A DNA stretch of 64,000 nucleotides from Oscillospiraceae bacterium. Lineage in GTDB: Bacteria > Bacillota > Clostridia > Oscillospirales > Oscillospiraceae. The notes below the pieces were generated by a model, which worked only from the letters and a program-made list of their open reading frames with translations, was not told the DNA's origin and made no database searches. Location of the stretch: positions 49,895 to 113,894 of the forward strand of contig JAFSCD010000006.1 of assembly GCA_017436955.1 (NCBI GenBank). Reading direction: 5' to 3'. Below, piece by piece: positions 31,793 to 39,325 of the stretch (the stretch's first letter is position 1; each line of letters opens with the position of its first letter). The translations under genes were made by a program, and so were the position numbers.

Positions 31793-33529
31793 TTAATCCT
31801 CCTTTGCAGCCGTCAGCGCATCGAGCTTGCAAAGCTGGGCGCAGACGCCGCAGCCGGTACACAAGGTATTGTCGATGTGTGCTTTTTTGTCAATAACGCT
31901 GATGGCAGGACAGCCGATCTTCATACAGGCCTTGCAGCCGATGCACTTGTCGGAATTGGCAATGATAGGCTTTTTATGCTTTACATATTTCAGCAGTGCG
32001 CAGGGTCTGCGGGAGATAATGACGGAAGGCTCGTCAACCGCGGTCTCCTCCTTGATAGCGGCATCGCAGGCAGCCAGATCATAGGGATCCACCACCCGGA
32101 CACGGTTGATGCCAACCGCGCGGCACAGTGTTTCCAGATCGATCTTGGTGCAGGGATCCCCCTTCAGGTTGAAGCCGGTGGTGGGATTCTGCTGATGACC
32201 GGTCATACCGGTGATGGAATTGTCCACGATGATGACCGTTCCGCAGGATTCATTGTATGCCATATTGATCAGACCCGTCACACCGGAATGCATAAAGGTG
32301 GAGTCGCCAATGACAGCAACCACCTTTCTGCCCTCACCGCCGCCGGCCTTGGTAAAGCCGTGCATACCGGAGATGGAAGCGCCCATACAAATGGTGGTAT
32401 CCAGCGCTGCCAGCGGCGCAACAGCGCCCAAGGTATAGCAGCCGATATCACCCAATGCGGTGACCTTATTCTTTGCCAGAGTGTAGAACAAGCCTCTGTG
32501 GGGGCAGCCGGCGCACATCACAGGCGGGCGCATCGGAATTGCCGCGTCCAGCTTCGTTCCGCTCTGGGTAGCAACGCCCAGCTTTTCCGCCACGAGATTC
32601 TGGGAAAATTCGTCGATGCAGGAGAACAGCGCCTTACCCACGCAGTCAATGCCAAGCTGACGGCAATGATCCTCGATAAAGCTGTCCAGCTCCTCCACCA
32701 CGATCAGCTTGTCCACGCTTGCCGCGAAATCCACGATCTTCTGCTTGGGCAGCGGCCAGATCATACCCAGCTTCAGCACGGGATAACGGTCACCGCAGAC
32801 CTCCTTCACATACTGATAGGAGGTGGACGAGGTGATGATGCCGATGCTGTGATCCGTGCCGTCCTCAATGCGGTTGATCCCGGCAGTTTCTGCCCATACT
32901 GTCAGCTTTTCAGTGCGCTCCTCCACGATGGGATGGCGGCGCTTGGCGTTGCCGGGCATCATAATGTACTTCTGGGGATTCTTTTCGTAGGGCTTGCTGA
33001 CCTCCACCCGGTCACCGGGCTCCACCACACTCTGGGAATGGGCAACGCGGGTACACATCTTGATGAATACGGGGGTGTCAAACTGCTCGGACAGCTGATA
33101 AGCCAGCTTGGTAAATGCCAGGGCTTCCGCAGAATCGGAAGGCTCCAGCATAGGGATCTTGGCGGCTCGGGCATAATGCCGGGAATCCTGCTCATTCTGG
33201 GAAGAATGCATACCGGGATCGTCTGCCACGCCGATGACGAAGCCCGCGTTCACGCCGGTGTAGCCTACGGTGAACAGCGGATCCGCCGCCACGTTCAGAC
33301 CCACGTGCTTCATTGCGCAGAAGCTTCGCTTGCCGGCAAGGCTGGCGCCGAAGGCGGCTTCCATAGCCACCTTTTCATTGGGCGCCCACTCGGCGTAGAC
33401 TTCTTTGTAGAGCGCAACGCATTCGGTGATCTCGGTACTGGGCGTACCGGGATAACTGGACACGAAGCTGCAGCCGGCCTCGTAAAGGCCTCTGGCAACG
33501 GCTTCGTTGCCAAGCATCAGTGTTTTCAT
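31793..33529 (-). CDS. iorA: Indolepyruvate:ferredoxin oxidoreductase, alpha subunit
   Basis: A 578-residue thiamine-diphosphate enzyme. The N-terminal pyrimidine-binding domain starts MKTLMLGNEAVARGLYEAG with the SSYPGTPSTEI motif. The ThDP/Mg motif is GDSTFMHSGVTGLIN...NSITGMTGHQ near 395-430. Two [4Fe-4S] ferredoxin motifs are at the C-terminus (CIGCKACMKIGC and CTGCGVCAQLCK near 535-570). The substrates are arylpyruvates from Trp, Phe or Tyr. Its start codon overlaps the stop of the symporter gene by four bases (ATGA). Confidence 0.96.
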   Translation of the reverse strand: MKTLMLGNEAVARGLYEAGCSFVSSYPGTPSTEITECVALYKEVYAEWAPNEKVAMEAAFGASLAGKRSFCAMKHVGLNVAADPLFTVGYTGVNAGFVIGVADDPGMHSSQNEQDSRHYARAAKIPMLEPSDSAEALAFTKLAYQLSEQFDTPVFIKMCTRVAHSQSVVEPGDRVEVSKPYEKNPQKYIMMPGNAKRRHPIVEERTEKLTVWAETAGINRIEDGTDHSIGIITSSTSYQYVKEVCGDRYPVLKLGMIWPLPKQKIVDFAASVDKLIVVEELDSFIEDHCRQLGIDCVGKALFSCIDEFSQNLVAEKLGVATQSGTKLDAAIPMRPPVMCAGCPHRGLFYTLAKNKVTALGDIGCYTLGAVAPLAALDTTICMGASISGMHGFTKAGGGEGRKVVAVIGDSTFMHSGVTGLINMAYNESCGTVIIVDNSITGMTGHQQNPTTGFNLKGDPCTKIDLETLCRAVGINRVRVVDPYDLAACDAAIKEETAVDEPSVIISRRPCALLKYVKHKKPIIANSDKCIGCKACMKIGCPAISVIDKKAHIDNTLCTGCGVCAQLCKLDALTAAKED

Positions 33530-35088
33530 AGGATCTCCTCCTTTGTTTCTCCAATGGAGTCGGTTACGCGGACGGTTACCGTGCGCTCATAGCAGGAAAA
33601 GACCTGCCGGATATGCGCCTCCTCCGGTTTTTTGGTAAACAGGCTGACCACAGGCACGAGGATCAGCCCAAAGAGCATACAGAACACGCCGGCGTTGATG
33701 GGCGTGCGCAAAACAGCCGGGAAATACTGGGGGAAGAAGATATTGCAAAGCATCACTGCCGTAGAGAACAAAAAGCTGCTCCAAACGGCGGCCTTGGTGG
33801 TCTTCTTCCAGTAAAGTCCAAACAGGAACGGTGCCAGGAACGCACCTGCCAGCGCGCCCCAGGATATGCCCATAAGCTGGGCGATAAAGGTGACGTTGGA
33901 GCCGTATTGGATCAGCGCCAGCACCACGGAAATGAGAATAAATACAACGATCAGCAGACGGATGGACAGCAGCTGATGCTTTTCGTCCATTTTCTTCACC
34001 AAATTTCCCTTGATGAAATCCAGCGTCAGCGTGGAGCTGGAGGTCAGCACCAGCGACGACAGCGTGGACATGGAAGCCGACAGCACCAGAATGACCACCA
34101 CAGAGATCAGAAACGGAGACAGATCGGAAAGCATCGCCGGAATAATGGCATCATAGCCTTCAGCCGCCACATCCACCCGATCCGAAAACAGCCGTCCGAA
34201 GCCGCCCAGGAAATAGCAGCCGCCGGCTACGATCAGGGCGAACACAGTGGAAATGACCATGCCCTTGTTGATCGCCTTCTCGCTCTTGATGGCGTAGAAT
34301 TTCTGCACCATCTGCGGCAGACCCCAGGTTCCCAGGGAGGTCAGGATCACCACGCCCAGCAGATTGACAGGATCCGGTCCCAGAAAGGAGGCAAACGCGC
34401 CGGGAATATCCGACACCGCGGGGTCAGACACCTGACCCAGCTTGCGCAGCGCCTCTGTGAAGCCGCCCTGTCCGTTCAGCACCGCGGCGATCACCGCAAC
34501 AATGCCGACGATCATAACGATGCCCTGCACAAAATCGTTGATCGCTGTTGCCATATAGCCGCCGGCGATCACGTAGACAGCGGTGATGACCGCCATAACG
34601 ATGACGCAAACGGAATAGTCAATATTGAACGCCATACCGAACAGCCGGCTCAGACCGTTATAAAGGGACGCTGTGTAGGGGATCAGGAAAATGAAGATAA
34701 TGGCGGAAGCCGCCAGCTTCAGACCGGGGCTGTCAAACCGCTTTTCAAAAAACTGGGGCATCGTGGCGCTGTTTAAGTGCTGGGTCATCACCCGGGTACG
34801 ACGTCCCAGTATCCACCAGGCCATCAGCGAGCCGAGAAGCGCGTTGCCGATGCCTGCCCAGGTGGCGGCGATGCCGTATTTCCAGCCGAACTGACCTGCG
34901 TAGCCCACAAACACCACCGCGGAGAAATAGGAAGTACCGTAGGCAAAGGCCGTCAGCCACGGACCGACGCTGCGTCCGCCCAGCACAAAGCCATCCACAT
35001 CGGTGGAATGTTTTTTACAGTAGATGCCAATGCCGATCATGATCGCAAAGAACACGATAACCATTGGCAGTTTGATAAGAAGATCCAT
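33526..35088 (-). CDS. Sodium:solute symporter (SSS family)
   Basis: A 520-residue membrane transporter with about 13 helices and the SSS hallmarks: GGRSVGPWLTAFAYGTSYFSAVVFVG near residues 37-62 (split in two here, sodium-site helix 1), NALLGSLMAWWILGRRTR near 80-97 and GGYMATAINDFVQG near 172-185. It would import an organic anion with Na+. Set between an acyl-CoA ligase and IorA in a Phe-T-box operon, a phenylacetate-like acid is the best guess. It overlaps iorA by 4 bases. Confidence 0.9.
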   Translation of the reverse strand: MDLLIKLPMVIVFFAIMIGIGIYCKKHSTDVDGFVLGGRSVGPWLTAFAYGTSYFSAVVFVGYAGQFGWKYGIAATWAGIGNALLGSLMAWWILGRRTRVMTQHLNSATMPQFFEKRFDSPGLKLAASAIIFIFLIPYTASLYNGLSRLFGMAFNIDYSVCVIVMAVITAVYVIAGGYMATAINDFVQGIVMIVGIVAVIAAVLNGQGGFTEALRKLGQVSDPAVSDIPGAFASFLGPDPVNLLGVVILTSLGTWGLPQMVQKFYAIKSEKAINKGMVISTVFALIVAGGCYFLGGFGRLFSDRVDVAAEGYDAIIPAMLSDLSPFLISVVVILVLSASMSTLSSLVLTSSSTLTLDFIKGNLVKKMDEKHQLLSIRLLIVVFILISVVLALIQYGSNVTFIAQLMGISWGALAGAFLAPFLFGLYWKKTTKAAVWSSFLFSTAVMLCNIFFPQYFPAVLRTPINAGVFCMLFGLILVPVVSLFTKKPEEAHIRQVFSCYERTVTVRVTDSIGETKEEIL

Positions 35089-35112
35089 AAAATATCAAAG
35101 TCTTTCTGTTGA

Positions 35113-36750
35113 TCAGCCGGTGATCTGGCTTTCCACCAGCCGACCCTTGCAGTATTTTTCACGCAGCACCGGCTTTTCGATCTTGCCGGTGGGGTTTCTG
35201 GGAATCTTGTCGAAGATGATCTTTCTGGGGCGCTTGTACCGGGGCATACCCATGCAGAAGGTGTTGATCTCCTCTTCCGTGCAGGTCACGCCTTCCTTCA
35301 GCTCCACGATAGCTGCCGCGATTTCGCCCAGACGGGCATCGGGCAGACCGATGACCGCCACGTCCTTGATCTTGTCAAAGCCCCGCAGGAAGTCCTCGAT
35401 CTGGACGGGATACAGGTTTTCACCGCCGGAGATGACCACGTCCTTCTTGCGATCCACCAGGTAGATGAAGCCATCCTCGTCCATACGGGCCATATCGCCG
35501 GTCCAGAGCCATTCGCCCTTTAGGACTTCGTCGGTGGCCTCGGGATTCTTGTAGTAGCACAGCATTACGCCGGGTCCCTTCACCGCCAGCTCGCCGACCT
35601 CGCCCTGGGGGACTTCGTTGCCGTGTTCATCCACGATCTTGGTCTCCCACAGGTAGCCGGGCTTGCCGATGGCGCCCACCTTGTGGGTATTCTCCACGCC
35701 CAGATGGACACAGCCGGGACCGATGGACTCGGAAAGACCGTAGTTGGTGTCATACTGATGGTGAGGGAACTTTTCCTTCCAGCGGCGGATCAGGCTGGGG
35801 GGTACGGGCTGGGCACCAATGTGCATCAGCCGCCACTGATCCAGGTAATAGTCGCCAAGATCAATACGTCCTGCATCCACAGCATCCAGAAGGTCCTGCG
35901 CCCAGGGCACCAGCAGCCACACGATGGTGCATTTTTCTTCCGTAACCGCCCGCAGGATCCACTCCGGCTTTACGCCCCGCAGCAGAACTGCCTTGCTGCC
36001 GGAAAGCAGCGAGCCAAACCAGTGCATCTTTGCGCCAGTGTGATACAGCGGCGGAATGCACAGGAATACATCGTCAGCAGTCTGGCCGTGGTGATTTTGC
36101 TCCACCATACAAGCGCAGGTAAGCGATCTGTGATCGTGCAGGATCGCCTTGGGGAAGCCGGTGGTACCGGAAGAGAAATAGATGGCTGCATAGTCATCTT
36201 CCGTCAGCGCCACTGGGGGCGGATTGGAAGAGCAGAAGCCCATCAGCCGCAGGCAATCTTCCGCATACGCAGGACCGTTCTTGCCCACGAAGAACATCAT
36301 TTTCAGGAAGGGGATCTCATTTGCGATGGCATCCATCCGGCTGACAAACTCCGGACCGAACACCAGCACCTCCGCATCCGCCAGATCCAGGCAGTACTTG
36401 ATCTCTTCGGAAGAATAGCGGAAGTTCATCGGCACAGCGATGCAGCCGGCCTTGAGGATGCCGAAATAGATAGGCAGCCACTCCAGGCAGTTCATCAGCA
36501 GGATCGCAACCTTCGTTCCCTTTTGCAAGCCACGGCTCAGCAGCAGATTGGCAAAGCGGTTTGCCCGGCGGTCAAAATCCTGCCAGCTCATTTCCCGGCG
36601 GTAGGGCGCATCGGGATTCGCGTTTTCGATCAGGTTGAAATCACGCCAGGTAACGGCGTTGTCACGCTCCTCGGAGGGGTTGACCTCCACCAGTGCGGTC
36701 TTTGCGCCGATGAGTCTGGCATTTCGCTCCAAATAATCTGTAATAACCAT
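35113..36750 (-). CDS. AMP-forming acyl-CoA synthetase
   Basis: A 545-residue ANL-superfamily ligase. It has the P-loop YFSSGTTGFPKAIL near 183-196, the A5 motif DTNYGLSESIG near 312, the A7 motif WTGDMARMDEDGFIYLVDRKKD near 415-436 and the catalytic lysine in NPTGKIEKP near 530. It forms an acyl- or aryl-CoA through an acyl-adenylate. The head of the operon also includes a transporter and IorAB, so activation of an imported aryl or fatty acid is likely. ATG 36750 follows AAAGGA; an ATG 13 codons earlier overlaps the T-box terminator and is rejected. Confidence 0.88.
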   Translation of the reverse strand: MVITDYLERNARLIGAKTALVEVNPSEERDNAVTWRDFNLIENANPDAPYRREMSWQDFDRRANRFANLLLSRGLQKGTKVAILLMNCLEWLPIYFGILKAGCIAVPMNFRYSSEEIKYCLDLADAEVLVFGPEFVSRMDAIANEIPFLKMMFFVGKNGPAYAEDCLRLMGFCSSNPPPVALTEDDYAAIYFSSGTTGFPKAILHDHRSLTCACMVEQNHHGQTADDVFLCIPPLYHTGAKMHWFGSLLSGSKAVLLRGVKPEWILRAVTEEKCTIVWLLVPWAQDLLDAVDAGRIDLGDYYLDQWRLMHIGAQPVPPSLIRRWKEKFPHHQYDTNYGLSESIGPGCVHLGVENTHKVGAIGKPGYLWETKIVDEHGNEVPQGEVGELAVKGPGVMLCYYKNPEATDEVLKGEWLWTGDMARMDEDGFIYLVDRKKDVVISGGENLYPVQIEDFLRGFDKIKDVAVIGLPDARLGEIAAAIVELKEGVTCTEEEINTFCMGMPRYKRPRKIIFDKIPRNPTGKIEKPVLREKYCKGRLVESQITG

Positions 36751-36786
36751 ATTTCTATGTCCTTTCGGGAAGAATATGCGGGGCAA

Positions 36787-37047
36787 CAAAAAAAGCCCTC
36801 TGCTTACTAGCAGAGGACGAGTTTACCCCGTGGTACCACCTCAATTTACCGCAGAAGCCGCGGCCTCATCCGGTCCCAACAGACCGTAAGCGCAATATCG
36901 GGCGCACCCGTCTCCGCCTACTGGGAATTTCAGCAGAGCCGCTCGGAAAGGAATTCGGCGCTTCTCTTCTGCTGCCTCGCACCAAACGGCAGCTCTCTGG
37001 AAGAAGAACGGGTAGCGCTTACTGGTTTTCGTCACCGCGTTTAATAT
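36787..37047 (-). promoter_or_regulatory. T-box leader, phenylalanine-type, of the aryl-pyruvate operon
   Basis: On the minus strand: stem I with AGTAA (37027-37020 region), the AGAGAGCTG and GGTGCGAGG elements, and a specifier loop GAA-TTC-CTTTCC-GAGC in which TTC (36953-36951) codes Phe. The T-box GAGGTGGTACCACGG lies at 36842-36828. The terminator has stem CCTCTGC/GCAGAGG and seven T. The distance from TTC to GAGC, six bases, equals that in the thrS leader of this window. The base after TTC is C, not the usual purine. It should activate the operon when tRNA-Phe is uncharged. Confidence 0.88.
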
Positions 37048-37053
37048 TGTATA

Positions 37054-37082
37054 ACTATACCATCACTTGCGCCAAAAGTCAA
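37054..37082 (-). promoter_or_regulatory. Promoter of the Phe T-box operon
   Basis: TTGACT, a 17-base spacer and TATAGT on the minus strand just upstream of the leader. Confidence 0.8.
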
Positions 37083-37148
37083 TACGAATGTCTACGATAA
37101 AATGACAAATGTCTTTGAAATTTTCGAAATGCTGCCAGAATCATTCTC

Positions 37149-37174
37149 GTAGGGGCGGATGCCCACATCCGCCC
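37149..37174. repeat. Dispersed palindromic repeat, copy 1
   Basis: A 26-base sequence starting GTAGGGGCGGATG and ending CATCCGCCC, with near-perfect dyad symmetry. An identical copy is at 54666-54691 and a variant at 62691-62716. It is intergenic, upstream of the Phe T-box promoter. Confidence 0.8.
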
Positions 37175-37193
37175 TTGATTTTCGCCGGAAAAG

Positions 37194-37223
37194 GTGAAAA
37201 AGGAGCGGACTTATGTCCGCTCC
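37194..37223 (-). terminator. Intrinsic terminator of the zinc-ribbon membrane protein gene
   Basis: An 8-bp or longer GC-rich stem GGAGCGGAC/GTCCGCTCC followed by TTTTT on the minus strand, right after the stop codon. Confidence 0.8.
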
Positions 37224-37229
37224 ACAATA

Positions 37230-37823
37230 TCAATTCTCAAAACGTGTTCCACAAGACCAGCATGCTTTTCTCTCAAGCCGCTGTACCGTTCGACACTCGG
37301 GACAAATTTTCTCACCATTGTAAACTTCAGCCGTCGCAACTCCTGCCTCTGCCGCTACCACATCGGATTCCTTTTTCGTTTCCTGCTGCATAGTGGGTTT
37401 TCTGGTTGCCGGTTTCGGCTGCGCAGGTTTTGCGTTGTCCTCAGTAGGTTTACTTTTTCCGCTTTCGTACAATGCAACATTGGCAGAAACCGTTGTATTT
37501 TGTACGATCTTCGCCAATGCTTTGATCAGCAGTGCAACCGCCTCACAAGCGCTAACGCCAAACCACGAAAGCAGCAACCAGGGTATCAGCGACAAAAAGA
37601 AGCCTGCAGTATTAAAGATATTCGTAACGTCATATGCTTCAATCGCCTCAAAAATGGTAGCGAATAATCCTATAATTGAAACGATATTTACAATAATTTT
37701 ACACCATTTTACAAATCCTTCTACCCACAAATGAATTTCGCGCACTACGCCATCTTCCTGCAGACATTCCTCCAGTGTTGCAGGGATTTGCTTTTTGTCT
37801 TTTGAGGAAAACAAACTCGCCAT
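37230..37823 (-). CDS. Membrane protein with C-terminal zinc-ribbon, unknown
   Basis: A 197-residue protein. Two hydrophobic helices lie near 43-60 and 72-100 (VNIVSIIGLFATIFE and GFFLSLIPWLLLSWFG cores). A Lys/Pro/Thr-rich linker follows near 120-160. The C-terminus is a double-CxxC zinc-ribbon (CPECRTVQRLERKACWSCG). I do not recognise the family. It is A+T richer than its surroundings and is divergent from a small XRE regulator whose promoter overlaps its own. It may be controlled by that regulator; the pair could be a remnant of a mobile element. Confidence 0.65.
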   Translation of the reverse strand: MASLFSSKDKKQIPATLEECLQEDGVVREIHLWVEGFVKWCKIIVNIVSIIGLFATIFEAIEAYDVTNIFNTAGFFLSLIPWLLLSWFGVSACEAVALLIKALAKIVQNTTVSANVALYESGKSKPTEDNAKPAQPKPATRKPTMQQETKKESDVVAAEAGVATAEVYNGEKICPECRTVQRLERKACWSCGTRFEN

Positions 37824-37875
37824 AACAGTTCCTTCTTTCTTTCAAATTTGATGTTCGTAATGAACCTCAAATCTC

Positions 37876-37904
37876 ATTTTAGGTCAGTTTCACCCTATTG
37901 TCAA
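37876..37904 (-). promoter_or_regulatory. Promoter of the zinc-ribbon membrane protein gene
   Basis: TTGACA (37904-37899), a 17-base spacer and TAAAAT (37881-37876). Its -35 box is on the same bases as the -35 box of the divergent promoter. Confidence 0.75.
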
Positions 37905-37918
37905 TAGGTCAATTTGAC
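37883..37918. promoter_or_regulatory. Candidate operators of the XRE regulator
   Basis: A perfect 11-base dyad GTCAATTTGAC at 37908-37918 and an imperfect copy GTCAGTTTCAC at 37883-37893, 25 bases apart, flank the shared -35 region of the divergent promoters. Both follow TAG. Confidence 0.5.
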
Positions 37919-37925
37919 ATAATAG
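37898..37925 (+). promoter_or_regulatory. Promoter of the XRE regulator gene
   Basis: TTGTCA (37898-37903), a 16-base spacer and TAATAG. It overlaps the opposing promoter, so the two would compete. Confidence 0.5.
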
Positions 37926-37942
37926 TAATAGAGGTGATATTT

Positions 37943-38161
37943 ATGAGTAGATTGAAAGAACTGCGAAAAGAGAGGGGCTATACCCAAGTAAAAATGCAAA
38001 TGCTGACAGGCATCGACCAAAGCGATTATTCCAAGATCGAAAGCGGAAAGCGGTACTACACCTTTGAGCAATGCAAGCGAATCGCGCAAGCACTCAACAC
38101 CAGTATGGACTATTTGGCAGGACTGACCGACGAAAAGAAGCCCTACCCCAAACGAAAATAA
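37943..38161 (+). CDS. XRE-family helix-turn-helix transcriptional regulator
   Basis: A 72-residue protein consisting of a single Cro/C1-type HTH: SRLKELRKERGYTQVKMQ, then GIDQSDYSKIESGKRYYT as the recognition region, and CKRIAQALNTSMDYLAGLTD at the end. ATG 37943 is used because GAGGTGAT lies just before it; the longer frame upstream runs through the promoter. It likely represses its own gene and the divergent membrane protein gene through the two dyads between them. Confidence 0.88.
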   Translation: MSRLKELRKERGYTQVKMQMLTGIDQSDYSKIESGKRYYTFEQCKRIAQALNTSMDYLAGLTDEKKPYPKRK

Positions 38162-38187
38162 AACGCCACCCGGCTGGGTGGCGTTTT
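38161..38187 (+). terminator. Intrinsic terminator after the XRE gene
   Basis: An 11-bp stem AAACGCCACCC/GGGTGGCGTTT closing on GGCT, followed by T. Confidence 0.85.
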
Positions 38188-38188
38188 G

Positions 38189-38311
38189 TGGACGATATAG
38201 GACTCGAGTTGCATTATCTGCCTGCAGGCAGATAATAAAGGTTCGGCTCGGTCCAGCCCTCGCCGGCGGCGCTCATCCGCGCCGCATTTGGATGGGTTCG
38301 AGTCCTATATC
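38189..38311. repeat. tRNA-Val-derived repeat with inverted ends and an internal palindrome
   Basis: Bases 38189-38207 copy the last 19 bases of the tRNA-Val gene body (38367-38385) in the same orientation. Bases 38194-38207 are also inverted and perfectly repeated (14 bp) at 38298-38311. Between them lies a perfect 24-bp palindrome at 38213-38236 and a GC-rich hairpin near 38262-38283. It is not a functional tRNA: no anticodon arm can be drawn. Confidence 0.7.
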
Positions 38312-38324
38312 TGAATACCATACC

Positions 38325-38363
38325 AAATAAAAAAGACCATCCAGACGGATGGTCTTTTTTATT
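38325..38363. terminator. Bidirectional intrinsic terminator next to tRNA-Val
   Basis: A perfect stem AAAGACCATCC/GGATGGTCTTT, flanked by A and T runs, ends the tRNA-Val transcript on the minus strand. Confidence 0.9.
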
Positions 38364-38440
38364 TGGTGGACGATATAGGACTCGAACCTATGACCTTCCG
38401 CACGTCAAGCGGATGCTCTAGCCAGCTGAGCTAATCGTCC
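38364..38440 (-). tRNA. tRNA-Val (anticodon GAC)
   Basis: A 77-base minus-strand tRNA with encoded CCA. The acceptor GGACGAT/ATCGTCC, anticodon stem TCCGC/GCGGA with loop TTGACGT (anticodon GAC) and T arm ATAGG-TTCGAGT-CCTAT are intact. Confidence 0.96.
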
Positions 38441-38453
38441 AGGCGCATTACGG

Positions 38454-38482
38454 ATTATAACCCAGCCTCACCCTTTTGTCAA
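38454..38482 (-). promoter_or_regulatory. Promoter of tRNA-Val
   Basis: TTGACA, a 17-base spacer and TATAAT on the minus strand, both boxes perfect consensus. Confidence 0.9.
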
Positions 38483-38559
38483 GCACTTTTTGTCTTTTTA
38501 TAGAAAATTATTTCTTCGGCAAAATTGCGAAAAATCGCAGGATTTTTGATAAAAAAGCC

Positions 38560-38588
38560 TTGACTTTTCCCATTTCCAGTGCTAAAAT
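38560..38588 (+). promoter_or_regulatory. Promoter of rplU-prp-rpmA
   Basis: TTGACT, a 17-base spacer and TAAAAT; transcription would begin just before the L21 leader hairpin. Confidence 0.8.
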
Positions 38589-38594
38589 GGACAA

Positions 38595-38665
38595 GCCGCA
38601 TTGAAGAGGCTTAAGTTGGTGCGCCCAAAATGCACCCGCCTTAAGAGCGAGACTACACAAAATAA
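38595..38665 (+). promoter_or_regulatory. Ribosomal protein L21 leader RNA
   Basis: A structured 5' UTR with the stem GGTGC/GCACC inside a TTAAG...CTTAAG frame resembles the Firmicutes L21 leader motif (Rfam L21_leader type). It is thought to bind L21 or another product for autogenous control of the operon. Confidence 0.65.
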
Positions 38666-38683
38666 AGTAGGTGAAAACAAAAA

Positions 38684-38995
38684 ATGAAGGCAGTTATCGT
38701 TACTGGTGGCAAGCAGTACACCGTTGCTGAGGGTGATATCCTCTACATCGAAAAGCTGAATGCTGAGGCAGAAGCCACCGTCAAGTTCGAGCAGGTTCTG
38801 GCTATCCTGGACGGCGAGAACACCAAGGTCGGCACCCCCACTGTTGAGGGCGCTTGCGTTGAGGCTACCGTAGTTAAGAACGGCAAGGGCAAGAAGATCC
38901 ACGTTCTGCGCTACAAGCCCAAGAAGGGCGAGAAGAAGAAGATCGGTCACCGTCAGCCCTACACCAAGGTGGAGATCACCAAGATCGCACTGTAA
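38684..38995 (+). CDS. rplU: 50S ribosomal protein L21
   Basis: A 103-residue large-subunit protein that binds 23S rRNA. It begins [18 protein letters not shown] and ends with the basic [21 protein letters not shown]-type stretch and the TKVEITKI signature (quoted in parts). It is the first gene of the conserved rplU-prp-rpmA operon, with the L21 leader upstream. Confidence 0.97.
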   Translation: MKAVIVTGGKQYTVAEGDILYIEKLNAEAEATVKFEQVLAILDGENTKVGTPTVEGACVEATVVKNGKGKKIHVLRYKPKKGEKKKIGHRQPYTKVEITKIAL

Positions 38996-38997
38996 TT

Positions 38998-39321
38998 ATG
39001 ACAAGATGCGAGTTTTTTATGGATGGCGACAGAATCACAGGATTCTCCGTCTCCGGACACAGCGGCTATGCTGAAGAAGGCAGCGACATCGTCTGCGCCG
39101 CCATCTCCGCTGTTGTTTCTATGGCAGAAGCCACCATCAATGATGTGTGTGGCGCCAATGCCAAGGTTCGGGTCAAAGAGGAAGATGCACGCATCACCCT
39201 GACCCTGCCCACATCCTGCGATGAAGAGGACGCAATTCAGGCAGTGCTTGCCGGTATGATGGTCACTCTTTGCAGCATGCGGGACGACTATTCTGATTAT
39301 ATTGAAGTTTTGGAGGTGTAA
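38998..39321 (+). CDS. prp: Ribosomal-processing cysteine protease Prp
   Basis: A 107-residue YsxB/Prp protease. The catalytic His is in [17 protein letters not shown] near residue 21 and the catalytic Cys follows at about 33 of that segment. It removes the N-terminal extension of L27, which is required for ribosome function in Firmicutes. It is placed between rplU and rpmA, two bases after rplU. The next gene indeed encodes an L27 with the cleavage site. Confidence 0.95.
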   Translation: MTRCEFFMDGDRITGFSVSGHSGYAEEGSDIVCAAISAVVSMAEATINDVCGANAKVRVKEEDARITLTLPTSCDEEDAIQAVLAGMMVTLCSMRDDYSDYIEVLEV

Positions 39322-39325
39322 CACC

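Noticed and set aside
38194-38311. Possible extra tRNA gene
   Set aside because: It has tRNA-like T-arm ends in both orientations, but no anticodon arm, D arm or acceptor pairing can be drawn.
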